DNA from: Apostichopus japonicus
Taxonomy: Eukaryota; Echinodermata; Holothuroidea; Aspidochirotida; Stichopodidae
NCBI RefSeq assembly: GCF_037975245.1
Contig: NC_092564.1
Location: forward strand, 2,505,984-2,569,983
Direction: 5' to 3'
Length of the DNA stretch: 64,000 bases
The translations under genes were made by a program, and so were the position numbers. Each line of letters opens with the position of its first letter. The first letter of the stretch is position 1. The notes beneath the pieces were generated by a model. It was not told the origin of the DNA and made no database searches. It worked only from the letters and a program-made list of their open reading frames with translations. Below are positions 46,524 through 59,229 of the stretch, in pieces.

Positions 46524-48549
46524 GTGAGGAAAATTTTTGGACTTATTTCCGTATAATGAAATATATTTTGTGTTAAGAATAACCAAGTGGAGTTTTGGGT
46601 TCTTGCATGTATATGGGTATGCTTTTAAAATAAATTGAAAGTGCATAGCCAATCGCCCCAAATCATACCACGCTAAAATTGCTAGGCGTTTTCAAAGAGT
46701 ACTTTCCTGGAAGCATTCACTCTCCATTTGTTCTCAAATATTCTAAATGAACACCCAAAGCCTTTCTTACCAAGGAAGTGATACTTCCCATGTTCGTACA
46801 CTACTTGCAAGTACAACTTTCTCAGACAAATTATTCCATAACCCTCTGAGAATAAAAAGGAGTTTTGACAAATATATGGTACTTATAACTTCTGGAGTTT
46901 AAGACATTGATCTCTGGTAATTCTGCTTGGCAAACCTGAAAAGGTCAGTGAAGGATAAAATGTCTAAACCATACCATTCTTGAAAAACCGAATCAAGTCA
47001 CCGCGTAATTAACCGACCTATAACCTCCATTGTGGTGGGTTAACTGTCAGAATGCACATTATCAGTGTTTTTTATCTTCATACAGAACTGACATCAACAG
47101 TGAATACTATTGTTCTCTGACTCGAGTCAAAGGACGCTTGAACCGCAGTGTGCTAATGTAACTGCCAAGCGTAACTTATTTGTGATTGCAGGTGTCCAAC
47201 CGCAGTGTAGACAAGCATTTAACGTTATACCTTGAATTCGAACTTCTTCATGATCTGTCGTCATATTTTGTGTATTACTATTTTTAAGTTGTTGATGCAA
47301 GCACATAATGGACACCCTATACATTGCTCTAGACTGACTTTGACGAAAAAAACGTCCGTGTCATGTAGTGTGGCTTGTCTACAACCCAAACTGATTAGAA
47401 AAGATATTTCAATCAATTCTGACTTGATTGTGAGTGAAAAAATGCTACTTGAAGCAAGTGCAATAACAAGCAAAGCTGACAGCCATTTAACAAGTCAACG
47501 AGTGACACTCCTGACGGTTTCTACTACTACAATCTGTTTCTGTGATATTTTCCGACGAACAAGAAAACGGCGACCACAGTCGCGTAGTAACATACAAGTG
47601 CTACCTCCTTAAGCTTATATTATGTACGTACGTGAATTTGACATAAAACTTGAGGGTCAAAGGTGAACAAGTGAAGTACACTACATGATGTGAGTTAGTA
47701 TTAAACGTTAGGCCTACTTCAAGTTGATTCAATGACTAGGATATACCGGCATTTTACATTTATTAGTCCTCTCGACAATTTACGGTACAATTAAAGGCAG
47801 GAGCCCAGGAAGTTATTGACCATGCGATTTTGCCGATTTTTCTGACAAGTTCGGTTCGTTGTAATACGCCTCAAATAGAACTTAGAAGAAAAGGGGCCTC
47901 TACGGGCTCTAACTTAGGCCCTAGGTAGCGTGCACACTATTTCCAGATTGAAGTCTGTGTAGGCTAGGTCACAACATCAAAGGTGAGTCCTAATTTCGTG
48001 CAGCTATTTGATTAATTCGATTGATGCTTCACGTTCCTTAACCTTCAGCTTTCATTTAAAAAAAAAAACAACGTGTGTCTTTGTTGTTTGCACCTACAAA
48101 TCTGTTAAAATTTCGTAGAAAATAACATTGTCACGTCCAACTCCAACTTAGCAAGAGCTAGGCCCTAAGCCTATTTAATCAGTGAAGCCAGGATAGTGTT
48201 AACATATCAAAATTGTTAAAACGTGAAGTGCTCCTAAATCCTAATTTCGTTCCTGTTGTCGGCTACTCCAAAATCCTAAAATTTTATTGCAACTATATAA
48301 TTAGTTTTGAATCAATATGATATAGTAACAAGGAATATTATTGCTTCAGAGACTGACATGCACCAGTGCAGTAAAATGTTTACAGTCTTCAATTTCATGG
48401 TAGTGAAAGCCTCATGTGTACCCCTTCTCCCCTCTGGGTCAGACATTGGGCCAAGATTGGGGTTGAGATATTGGAGTCCAAGGAGTCAAAGGACACTAGC
48501 ATATTATCATATTCAGGTTTACTAACTGCTCTTTTCCACTTTAAAACAG
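46524..48549. other. Region upstream of the ParB/Srx-like exons
   Basis: No coding exon I can support. A donor CAAAGGTGAGT at 47978-47988 could close an untranslated exon. Frames at 47232-47612 lack splice logic and family resemblance. Confidence 0.35.
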
Positions 48550-50060
48550 ACCCTCAACATCAGGAAGTAAAGAGAAAAGAAAGGCTCAGCACAAGTTACC
48601 TGTGCTTCACAAAAAGAGGAAGAGTAATAAGGATCAGCCAGTTGTCAGCCCTTTAGAATTCATCAAGAAGGAAGTTAATGCAGCATTCTTAGGTGAGAAC
48701 CCTTAGAAGCTGTCAGGTACGGTAGCAGTACAATATACTGCCTCAGGAATTGGAACTGTTGTGGTTTTAGAACAGGGGGCCCCTACTAGCCAGATTGAGC
48801 ATGCCAGACAATCTAATCTGGCCCACCAAAAAACAAAGGGAAAAAAAAACCAAACCTTTTGGTTCACCAATTTACTGGACAAAAAGAAAAATTGAAGAGA
48901 ATTTGAATAAGCATTAATTTTCAACACGAAAAAACATTGGTAAAAGATTGTCCTAGATGCTAAAACAATCATCTTCCATTTTCAGCAAGCTATTTTTGGC
49001 CTTTTGTTAGTAAAAATTTCCTCCTGCACATGGCTACCATGGTGGGCCCGCATACTGTATGAGTAATATTCAGCAACCCACAACTAAAAGGACAGTAGGC
49101 AGCTGTTAAATTCATTTTACATCAGTTTCTGTGCAGTGTCCTTCATACTGAGCCATCTGTATGCCTCCTACTGCATGCCCATTAAGAACTGCCTCAACTG
49201 TTGACTTTTCACCAGAAATTTACAACATCAATAGAAGTATCAGTTTTTATTTGAGTGTTATCGTGGAGGGGTCAGAACCCCATTAATAATGTGTTCATTA
49301 ATTGAACATTGCTTTTCAACATACTTTAACAATCACTATAGTCACTGTGTTCATTTGGTTTGAATAGTATTTTTAGCTTTACAAAGTTTATGGAAAACCT
49401 TTTGCATACCTACAGTATGGCATTTCCCTGTCAGTTGATGTTAGCTTTGCAGAAATTTACTTTCCATCGTTTTTACTTCTCCACAGGTGTTGCAAATATT
49501 GACATAGAAAATCTAGAAGTTGGTCGGAAGTTGAGAGAAGTGAATGTGTAATTTCTCACCAAACTAAAAGAGGCTATGTTAGAATTTAACAACCACAATA
49601 TCAACCACTGACTGTTATAGCAACAACTTTGGAAAACTTGGAGAATTTTTCAGAACCCACGGTGAGTAATCAGCACTTGATTATAAAGTGATTTTTATAA
49701 TGGAGCTTCATAATTGTTTATCAAAAACCATGCAGCAGTGACTGCTTGTGTGTGCATATGTGAGAGAGAGATGCCTTAGCTCAAATTTTGAAAACTTTGA
49801 TAATTCAACAAGTGCAATATGCATGAAGTTCATACTTGGTAGAAAGCTACCCCTTAGCAAATTCTCAGCTGCAATTGTTATTTAATTGCCAGTGGTCAAC
49901 CGTTATAAACCCTATAAATGACCTTACTGAAGTAAAGGTTAAGTGAAATTAGTATGCTTATCCCTCAATCGAGTGCTTACCACTTGCTGTTACTTAGTAC
50001 GTCAAAAATTGTTTGAGGTCCACACCACCTAAAAATCTGAAACTTTGTTAACAGGTTATC

Positions 50061-50064
50061 TCAC
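50061..50064. repeat. Target duplication TCAC, left copy
   Basis: TCAC before the 5' LTR is repeated at 54777-54780 after the 3' LTR. Confidence 0.85.
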
Positions 50065-50699
50065 TGTGAAGCGTATTCTAGTTATTGTCATTGTGAAGCG
50101 TATTCTAGTTATTGTCATTATGACGTCACCCATGGCTCGCGCATTGGTGGTTTGCGCTGTGGTGTGGCGGGATATAAATCACGCACTATTAGAAGCGTAT
50201 CTTTTGTTTTAAATGATTCGGGGTTGGAAGACAGCCAAACTGGTTCAAATTGGTTGAGTGCCCATTTGCATATGCTCATCTGCATATCAGGTTGGCACTC
50301 AACCAATCAAGAGTTTGGTAAGGGGTGAGTTAAAAGTTTACACCAATCGGGTTCAAGGGCAGAGCGTGTGCCCTGTGCAACGCGTCTTAATTTGTTATTT
50401 TGGAATCAGGGGTTTAAGTGTTTCTTAAAGATTTATCGAGGAGTTGAAGTTTATCTCCCGAAGTCTACAGACGTAGAACAGTAGGCTCCGTAATTTATAT
50501 TTACGTCTGTGGACTTCGGGCTCTTTACATTTTAATTATCTCAAGTTCCAAAGTTATAGTTTTATCCTGAATCAATAAAAGAAGACATATATTATCCAGT
50601 ACCCGCTTTTCCTGATTATTTCACGTTTCACGCTCGGATCTACGGTATCAGTGTAAGGCCGGGTTTACCGTTCCCGAACTACCTAAAATAAGCCTTACA
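50065..50699 (+). repeat. 5' LTR
   Basis: TG...CA ends (TGTGAAGCG...CCTTACA). It opens with a 27-bp unit repeated twice in tandem (50066-50092 and 50093-50119). TGACGTCA (50121-50128) is a perfect CREB/ATF site, TATAAA lies near 50173, and AATAAA near 50574. Bases 50457-50475 and 50502-50520 pair as a 19-bp hairpin with one mismatch. Confidence 0.93.
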
Positions 50700-51597
50700 T
50701 ATTTGGTGGCAGCGGTGTTTAAGAACTCTAACACACCATCGAAAAATTATGGAACATTTTTGCAGCGGGAGAAAGATCATCGCAGGCAGACAGTAAACGA
50801 AGACGTTTTACTTATAATTCGCCTATTTTATGGTAAAACTTTTAACTTTTATAGCCCTACTAGTATTAAGGAACTTTTTGTATACCACCACCCATGTATA
50901 TCGTCACTGCTACGCATACGGAGGGAATTAGGAAAATCAACGGTTGCTCCAACGGCAGATTGTCTATCAAATGTCTGGTCACCTTTCCGCCGATCCCTAT
51001 CCAGGTCCGTAGACGTTGATGTCGGAGTGCAGTACTTCTACCAAGTTTTTGTTTGTAGTTTAGATTATACTTTAGAAATTTTTTTATGTGCTTAGGAACG
51101 AAGATCAACCCATAAAAGTGTATTAGAGAATTAAATTAGGATAGACACCAGATTTGGGAGTTAGCGACAAATTTAGGTGTAGGCCCGACGTTAACGAAGC
51201 CTAACCAACGAGCCCAACACAACGGCGCCTGTCCTAACCAGAACCAGTACCACTACTACCAGAACCAGTACCAGTTTATTAAAATACTGTATTATACGAT
51301 ATATTACTTGAGTAAGTTGAATTATTTAGATGATAAATAATATTCGTAATATTTTTAACCCTCGTTCCCACTTTTCACTCCCCTATGTTTGGTTATCTAC
51401 AAGAAATTTTGAATTGTTAGAAACAATTTTCTTTAAAAGGCCAAATAGCCTAGTGTGGTCACAGATTATCCATTCTGGTACACATGTTGTTGAGTATAGA
51501 CTGTTTACAGGCACCCCCAACTGGTATATAAATTTTTAGGATATTGTATTTATTTTAAACTGGTGACTGAATTTCATTGTTCTTCGCCAAAAACTTT

Positions 51598-51765
51598 ATG
51601 CCTAGACGTAGAGGCTCCAGTTCTCGTAACACTATAAGGTCCCCACTATTGGGTGATACTACCGAAATGATGGCACCACCTCATTATGATAATATTAGGG
51701 TTGAACTTCCCCCACCTTTTCTGGGTACAGGCAGTGAAGATTTTCACCTTTTCGTGCTCCTTTAG
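51598..51765 (+). pseudogene. Gag N-terminal stub
   Basis: Starting at ATG 51598 the frame reads MPRRRGSSSRN and continues to PPPFLGTGSEDF, then runs out of frame into integrase-type sequence and stops. The junction near 51740-51750 is where the gag-to-integrase deletion joins. No zinc knuckle remains. Confidence 0.6.
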
Positions 51766-51770
51766 AGCCA

Positions 51771-52889
51771 ATGATAGTCAACAAACCATTTGAGAGAGTT
51801 GCTGCTGATATAACTGAGTTACCCCTAACTACGAATGGCAATAGATATGTGTTGGTTGTAACTGATTACTTCACTAAATACATTAATATGTATGCCTTGC
51901 CAGATCAAACAGCAGAGACTGTTGCACAGTGTTTATTTGATAAGTATTTCTGCGAACATGGGATATCAGAAGTATTACACACTGACCAAGGTAAACAATT
52001 TGAATCCAAGTTGGTGCATAGATTGTGTAAACTAATGGGAATAGTGAAAACTCGTACTAGTCCTTATCACCCACAATCAGATGGTCAGGTAGAAAGATTC
52101 AATCGAACATTTAAGAGTGAATTGAGTAAGAGATTATTCTCAACTGGTAACCAATGGGATAAGATGCTCAATCATATCGCTTTTTCCTATAATACTAGTG
52201 TCCATTCTAGCATTGGTTACTCACCATTCTTTCTGGTGAATGGCAGAGAAGCTCGAATGCCCCTCGAGGTTATGTTTGGTGACACTCCAGTTGGTTACAG
52301 TTGTCATAGTAGCTATGGTGATTTTGTTGATGACATCACTAAACGTATGAAAGAAGCTAGTAAGATTGTTGGCCAAGAATTGGTGAAAGCTCAAGAAAAA
52401 CAGGCTGATTATGTAGAGTTGAAGACTCGATTTCTACCTTATGTTGTTGGAGATTTAGTGTGGGTAAACGATCCAGCTAAGCAACGTGATAAGTTAGCCG
52501 CTCGATGGAAAGGTCCTCATAGAGTAATTAGAGTTATGAACAATGGTGTAACTTATCAATTACAAGATTTGAGTAAATCTTCCATTCCATCTAAAGTCAT
52601 ACATTATAACCGACTTAAGCCTTATGTTTCTCCCTATAGTTTAGAGGATGTAAATGAAAAGCTTATTCAGCCAAATCCACCTAGTGTGGTTCAAGGGAAT
52701 TATTTGCCAAATTTGTCCTTGGATGAATTTTATAGAAATTTACCATTTCACTTTGAGAGTAATCTAGATACGTCTGGAATTTCTCCTGAGTTGCAAGGTG
52801 GAAAACGTTTAGATAATAAAAGACTTACACGTTTAGGTAGGGAGGTAAAGCTGCCTAACTATCTTAGTGATTATGAGTTGGATCGTTAG
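51771..52889 (+). CDS. Ty3/gypsy integrase (C-terminal part of Pol)
   Basis: The 372-residue open frame lacks the N-terminal zinc-binding HHCC region, lost or out of frame at the deletion joint. The catalytic core is complete: Asp13 (AADITELP), Asp72 (HTDQGKQF) and Glu108 (SDGQVERFN), spaced DD35E. A GPY/F-type module follows (RWKGPHRVIR...TYQL), with a C-terminal tail of about 90 residues. The ATG is internal to Pol, and in-frame Pol sequence (RAPLEP) stands just before it, so the true protein would be made as part of a polyprotein. Confidence 0.9.
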   Translation: MIVNKPFERVAADITELPLTTNGNRYVLVVTDYFTKYINMYALPDQTAETVAQCLFDKYFCEHGISEVLHTDQGKQFESKLVHRLCKLMGIVKTRTSPYHPQSDGQVERFNRTFKSELSKRLFSTGNQWDKMLNHIAFSYNTSVHSSIGYSPFFLVNGREARMPLEVMFGDTPVGYSCHSSYGDFVDDITKRMKEASKIVGQELVKAQEKQADYVELKTRFLPYVVGDLVWVNDPAKQRDKLAARWKGPHRVIRVMNNGVTYQLQDLSKSSIPSKVIHYNRLKPYVSPYSLEDVNEKLIQPNPPSVVQGNYLPNLSLDEFYRNLPFHFESNLDTSGISPELQGGKRLDNKRLTRLGREVKLPNYLSDYELDR

Positions 52890-54141
52890 GTCTGATGAGA
52901 TGGTTTAAGCCATAATTATTATCATTCTTTTCATAAGGATAAGTAGTTATGTATTTTTTTTTCTTCTTTCCTTCTTTTTAAGACTTACGCCTTTTATATT
53001 AGAAAGGGTAATTGTCTTTTCTCTGACAGGACTTTATGAGGTAACTTTTGAATTTCAAGTTATGAATTTGAATTTAAGATAATAAGTCATTGAGTATTAC
53101 CTTTCTCCATTCTTCCATCCCTTGTATTTGAATGTTTAGATAGTATCTGGTGTGACAGTTAGTTTTGCCCTGGTTCATTATGAATTAATGTGTATCTTGT
53201 TTTTGAGAAGCTGTCTTATAAATTGCATGCATGTTTGTAAATTGTATTTTGTTCATAATTCATTTTAAGTTGGGATTACTATGCTCCTGCCAATTGCCGC
53301 ATCTCAAAACGACGACAGGAGAGTAATTAGGGTTGTTCCACAAATTGATATTATTTTTTTAAATTTATGTATGAGGTAGATGTAACATTTGTTGACCGCG
53401 ATTAGCCATGAACCTCGATTAAGGAGCATGATGGTTATTTCCGGCAGAAACGAAGATATTGTACATGGCTTGATCACCCATCAGCAATTAGTTTAGACTT
53501 TTGTTCTCTTCTCAGTCCTTTGATGTTTAAGGGAGGCTAGAACGCGCCTTGTCCCCAGTCATTGGATTTTGTTTGTGGTTTTACATGTTTATTGGGTCGC
53601 CATTGAACCGGCGCATCATATTATTTTTATGTTTATATCTTATCTTATTTGACAGTTGATCTGAAGTGTGGTATATACTTACCTTATAATGGTTGTGGTA
53701 GAGTTGTCTGGTAACATCAGGTTCATCTGTGTTGGTTGAGCATGGTGGTGGAAGAATTGGGATATGGTTTTATGTCGGTGTTCTATTTACTTACCAATAT
53801 TTTAAACATAAACAGAAGTGCACGTTATTATTGCATTTTAAGCATTGTATATTTATATATATGTAATGTTTGTTAGCTGTGTGGTTGTGGGTTATAGAAT
53901 ATCCCCCTTATACTCTTAGAACTTCTAAAGGAAGGACCCAAATATTGGTCTTCCTATATTTATATATATATATATATTTTTTTTTCCACTCTTTTAATTT
54001 CAAAAGAAAAGACCTAGGTGTTGGTTTTGCTATTTCTTATTAAATATATTTGTTTTGAATTCTAGTTGGTGTTAACATATTGCTTACTTGTTTGAGTTTT
54101 AATTTGGAAATGAGGACATTTCCTATTATGGGTAAATCCTG
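52890..54141 (+). other. 3' untranslated interior of the gypsy element
   Basis: No open frame and no third gene of env type. A clear polypurine tract directly before the 3' LTR is not visible. Confidence 0.5.
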
Positions 54142-54776
54142 TGTGAAGCGTATTCTAGTTATTGTCATTGTGAAGCGTATTCTAGTTATTGTCATTATGA
54201 CGTCACCCATGGCTCGCGCATTGGTGGTTTGCGCTGTGGTGTGGCGGGATATAAATCACGCACTATTAGAAGCGTATCTTTTGTTTTAAATGATTCGGGG
54301 TTGGAAGACAGCCAAACTGGTTCAAATTGGTTGAGTGCCCATTTGCATATGCTCATCTGCATATCAGGTTGGCACTCAACCAATCAAGAGTTTGGTAAGG
54401 GGTGAGTTAAAAGTTTACACCAATCGGGTTCAAGGGCAGAGCGTGTGCCCTGTGCAACGCGTCTTAATTTGTTATTTTGGAATCAGGGGTTTAAGTGTTT
54501 CTTAAAGATTTATCGAGGAGTTGAAGTTTATCTCCCGAAGTCTACAGACGTAGAACAGTAGGCTCCGTAATTTATATTTACGTCTGTGGACTTCGGGCTC
54601 TTTACATTTTAATTATCTCAAGTTCCAAAGTTATAGTTTTATCCTGAATCAATAAAAGAAGACATATATTATCCAGTACCCGCTTTTCCTGATTATTTCA
54701 CGTTTCACGCTCGGATCTACGGTATCAGTGTAAGGCCGGGTTTACCGTTCCCGAACTACCTAAAATAAGCCTTACA
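54142..54776 (+). repeat. 3' LTR
   Basis: Same length and, by eye, same sequence as the 5' LTR, including the 27-bp tandem unit and the hairpin. Confidence 0.93.
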
Positions 54777-54780
54777 TCAC

Positions 54781-55728
54781 CATGTACAGCTTACATATAG
54801 TTCACACTTTGAACAATTAGAAGAATGTATTCGGTATCTACCACCTTAGTAAATTCTTCACTGTTATTGCTTTGGGAGGGGCCAAAGGTCATATGAGATA
54901 ACCAATGGTCTAAACCTGAAAACTTTGTGAATGAGCTAACTCAAAGAATAAAGCTACATAGAATGTCAAATTTGTTCCTCTGATTGAATACTTGCCATCT
55001 ATAATGTTAACTTTTTTGAGGTCAAATGTCATTTGAGGTAAATTTTAGTTAAATTCTGAAAACATATCTCACTAAGTACAGCTTGCATGAAGTTAATGCT
55101 CAGTATGAAGACACTCTTAGTAAATACTCAGCTGATAGTGTGTTGGGAGAAGTCAAGGTCATTTGAGGTCACTAGTGGTCAACAACTGACAACTTTTCTA
55201 GCTGAAGAAGTGAAGTTTTGGTAAATTTCAAATTTGATAGGAATTAAGCATTTGTCTTCTTTTTTTTTGGCTGTTTCGGTCAAGGTCAGTTAATTTCAGT
55301 CTGAAAAACTTCTTGAACATGGTACCTCACCATGCACATGGCAATATTAGCCCTAGACAAGAAGAACAACATGAACAGATCTTTACTTGACATGTGGATT
55401 CCTACATACATCATAATATTAAAAACCTTTGAAAACATGATAACTCAGGGTTGTCCACACCATATCTTTGAGTACACATTTAGTTCTCCTTTGCTAATAG
55501 TTGCAAGAGATTTTTTTTCCATTTCACTGTGGATCCCAAGTACTCAGTAGAACTCTCCCCTCCAATGCCCTACAATAACAATAGGCAAAGGAATCACTAA
55601 GCCCTGTGGCTTTCTGTTTGCATGTCAATTACACCTGATCTTTGAGGACAAAAGTCTGACATTACGCTACTTTGACTTAAGTTACTGATATATTCATTTT
55701 CACATTTTGTAACAAATTTTTCTTTCAG
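54781..55728 (+). other. Intron of the ParB/Srx-like gene after the gypsy insertion
   Basis: Non-coding. It has several diverged copies of a phrase built around GGTCAAAGGTCATTTGAGGT (about 54880, 55018 and 55152), also seen at about 56956, which looks like an old tandem repeat. Confidence 0.45.
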
Positions 55729-57174
55729 GCAAATGGATACCATTATGAAGTTATTGGTGGCATCCACAATCTGACAGCCTGTAAGGAGCTGAGAGAGAGA
55801 AATCCAGACAAGAATGTAAAGATACAAAACTTTGGTTAGCAAACAAGCACATCAAAATAGGGGAAACCAGGCATCATATGAGCATTGAGGTAAAGGTGAC
55901 TACTATGAATGTTGTTTTTATAGAAGAATTTTTGCCGAGCAGTTATTCATCTCATTCCTCCATATTGTATATTCAGGTTGCAATGACCTATGCATTAAGA
56001 CATTGAAAGTGTGTATGGAAAAGTCCTTGTCTACACATAACACATAACTTTGTGTTGTGCACACAGAATCGCTCTCTTACAGTATGTGAATTTTCAAATA
56101 ATTGTTATTTAATCACTCTGATAGGAAGGATTAGGTACAATATTGTAGTTCCTTTGCCAGTTGGACCATTAACAGTATTATGCAACAGTTGCCATGGTAG
56201 TGGTTAGTTTTCCCAATAGGGGTCATTCATTGTGGGGTATTGCATGGTCACTGGAAGTGTTTGACTGAGGGAGGGGTAAAAGTTGTCTGTGTCCAATTTT
56301 ATGTCAAACAGTCCTCTTCAATGACTGGCTTGATTTTCTTAAAACTTGGTATGAAGGTGTTTTAGGGTTAAAGTCTATGTCTAGCAGACCCCCCCCCCCC
56401 CCCCAGAAACAGGGGTCAAATGTCACATCAAATTAAATTCAATGTTTTAATTCAATATTACTCCAAGGGGACACATTACATTCAAATGGAATCTTCACTT
56501 GTATAATGGGAACAACATGTAGGCTACTAATACAGGCAGAAATGTGACCTCTGTCATAGTATTACTCAGATTGTAGAGGACAGCAGAGTGATAGCACTGC
56601 AATCATATGACAGTATAGTCCTGCTAACTTATCATATCAAAAAACATTTGCAGTCTTTGTTCATTTTTTTTTTTACTATCAATGCAACAGATAAAAAATA
56701 AATAAAATGGTTAGACTGTCAGTGTAGAATAAAGTTTTATTTCTCTCTTTTTTTCTGAAGATGACACAGAAATGCTCACACTGAGTCTGTTTGGTCTGGC
56801 CATTGCGTTCAAGAGGAAAACCATTGCAAGGAAACTTTGATGGGATGATGGCACAGAACTTAATGTGACTATTGTTGCTAGGGATGGTCCTAGATCACAG
56901 AGGATGAAAAAAATGTGTATAGCACTGATTAAAAGAAGTGTATTGATTTTGGTGAAGGTCAAAGGTCATTTGGGGACAACAGGGAGGTTAATTGTCTTGT
57001 AGGGTATATGTGTTCATGTTCAGAAAGTGGCAACACTGAAACAGCCACATGGTCTTCTACTCTGCAAATCCTAAAATGCTTGTTTTAAGTGTGTGTGAAA
57101 TAAAAAGGGGGGGGAGGGGGGGTAAGGTTACAGTGACTTTCTCTTATTATTGTATTTTTTTGGTGAAAAATTAT

Positions 57175-58780
57175 TAGTAGGGGTATCAGTATGCCCATTA
57201 GAGCAATCTGAGGGTCTGAATAGTACATCCTTCAGAACTGCATTGTAAGCCACTTATTGTTGTTATTAATGATGTAATTTCTTATTGCTAACTGACACTC
57301 CGAGCAGTAGGGGGTGTATCGGTCTTCAGAACTGCATTCTTAGCCACCTAATGGTGTTATTATGTTATTTCAGAACTAATGGTGTAACTTCTTGGTGCTA
57401 AATGACTCTCCAACCATTAGCGGGGCGTTTTGGTACACCTCTCAGAACTGTTTTGCAAGCCACTAAATTTTGTTACTTCTTGGTGCTAAATGACACTCCA
57501 ACCAGCAGCGGGGTGTATTGGTACGCCCCTTAATGGTGTTAGTTCTTGGTGCTAAATGACACTCCAACCATTAGCGGGGCGTATTGGTACGCCCCTTAGA
57601 ACTGTATTGCAAGCCACTAAATTTTGTTACTTCTTGGTGCTAAATGACACTCCAACCAGTAGCGGGGCGTATTGGTACGCCCCTTAATGGTGTTAGTTCT
57701 TGGTGCTAAATGACACTCCAACCATTAGCGGGGCGTATTGGTACGCCCCTTAGAACTGTATTGCAAGCCACTAAATTTTGTTACTTCTTGGTGCTAAATG
57801 ACACTCCAACCAGTAGCGGGGCGTATTGGTACGCCCCTTAATGGTGTTAGTTCTTGGTGCTAAATGACACTCCAACCATTAGTGGGGCGTATTGGTACGC
57901 CCCTTAGAACTGTATTGCAAGCCACTAAATTTTGTTACTTCTTGGTGCTAAATGACACTCCAACCAGTAGCGGGGCGTATTGGTACGCCCCTTAATGGTG
58001 TTAGTTCTTGGTGCTAAATGACACTCCAACCATTAGCGGGGCGTATTGGTACGCCCCTTAGAACTGTATTGCAAGCCACTAAATTTTGTTACTTCTTGGT
58101 GCTAAATGACACTCCAACCAGTAGCGGGGCGTATTGGTACGCCCCTTAATGGTGTTAGTTCTTGGTGCTAAATGACACTCCAACCATTAGCGGGGCGTAT
58201 TGGTACGCCCCTTAGAACTGTATTGCAAGCCACTAAATTTTGTTACTTCTTGGTGCTAAATGACACTCCAACCAGTAGCGGGCGTATTGGTACGCCCCTT
58301 AATGGTGTTAGTTCTTGGTGCTAAATGACACTCCAACCATTAGCGGGGCGTATTGGTACGCCCCTTAGAACTGTATTGCAAGCCACTAAATTTTGTAACT
58401 TCTTGTTGCTAAATGACACTCCAACCAGTAGTGGGGCGTATTGGTACGCCCCTCAGAACTGTATTGCAAGCCACTAAATGTTGTTACTTCTTGGTGCTAA
58501 ATGACACTCCAACCAGTAGTGGGGCATATTGGTACGCCCCTCAGAACTGTATTGTAAGCCATTAATGGTGTTTCTTCTTGGTGCTAAATGACACTCCAAC
58601 CAGTAGTGGGGCGTATTGGTACGCCCCTCAGAACTGTATTGCAAGCCACTAAATGTTGTTACTTCTTGGTGCTAAATGACACTCCAACCAGTAGCGGGGC
58701 GTATTGGTACGCCCCTCAGAACTGTATTGTAAGCCATTAATGGTGTTTCTTCTTGGTGCTAAATGACACTCCCTTGCAGT
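57175..58780. repeat. Satellite array B (alternating ~66- and ~88-bp units with palindromic core)
   Basis: About 18 cores, mostly GGGGCGTATTGGTACGCCCC, each followed within its unit by TTGGTGCTAAATGACACTCC. A short unit (CAGTAG core, then TTAATGGTGTTAG) alternates with a long unit (CATTAG core, then AGAACTGTATTGCAAGCC), giving a ~154-bp higher-order repeat. The core is the reverse complement of array A's core with one difference. Confidence 0.95.
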
Positions 58781-59229
58781 TGTGGGGTGTATTTGTTTCA
58801 CTGATTCACTTTTGTACAGGGACAAGAGGTATTTTTCTTCCTTTATTCATGTAAGAAATTAACCTACTAAATTTCAGTTTATGGTCATGTAGATAAAATA
58901 TAACATGAAATACATAAGTTGGTACAAACAAAGAATAATTTTCTCATTGTGTTATTTTTTGTCTCAAATTTATGTATCTGCAGTATGATTACAATGCATT
59001 TGCCTTTTTAACTCACATTTTGAAGGTTTAAAGACAATGACAGTCATAGCGTAGATTTTTCCCTTATATATACCATATTTTTATACCCGAGTGCAAACGT
59101 CAATAAAAGCAATATAATTTCTGGTAAATTTATCAATGTTGAACAAAAAGTTTTTTTTTTCTTGGATAAAAGTCAGGTTTAAATAGTTCCTAGAAACCCT
59201 AAATGTTTCCTAGCCTCTTATATTTACTT
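58781..59229. other. Subterminal sequence right of satellite array B
   Basis: AT-rich, non-coding. Includes the 22-bp block (59201-59222) shared in reverse with 28688-28709. Confidence 0.5.

Larger units (their letters stand above)
50065..54776 (+). mobile_element. Ty3/gypsy LTR retrotransposon, internally deleted
   Basis: Two 635-bp LTRs that look identical throughout flank a 3.4-kb interior, with a TCAC duplication outside. A primer-binding-site-like TGGTGGCAGCGG starts at 50704, four bases after the 5' LTR. The interior keeps a short gag start and a full integrase but has lost protease, reverse transcriptase and RNase H, so it would need help to move. Identical LTRs mean a recent insertion relative to the decayed host transposon. 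Confidence 0.93.
48550..56840 (+). pseudogene. ParB/sulfiredoxin-like gene of the giant transposon (broken, split by a retrotransposon)
   Basis: Four exons join in phase: 48550-48692 (basic, with KEKRKAQHK and SPLEFIKKEVNAAFLG), 49487-49661 (IDIENLEVGRKLREVNV, FLTKLKEAML, then QPLTVIATTLENL), 55729-55834 (GYHYEVIGGIHNLTACKELR) and 56761-56840 (stop at 56838). The order (a strand with ENLEVGRKLRE, a helix, QPLTV, then YEVIGGxH followed by a helix) is that of the ParB N-terminal/sulfiredoxin fold, whose GxHR-type loop binds nucleotide and phosphate; here it reads GGIHN. Bacterial members bind CTP and palindromic parS DNA; sulfiredoxins reduce peroxiredoxins. Exon 2 has an in-frame TAA (49549-49551) and then loses one base near 49600, so this copy is broken. 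A Ty3/gypsy element sits in the intron before exon 3. The 5' end is not established. Confidence 0.6.

Noticed and set aside
50118-50306. 62-codon minus-strand frame present twice (also at 54195-54383)
   Set aside because: It is the same chance frame in both LTRs.
51771-52889. Integrase as the enzyme of the giant transposon
   Set aside because: It lies between identical LTRs with their own TCAC duplication, so it belongs to the later gypsy insertion.
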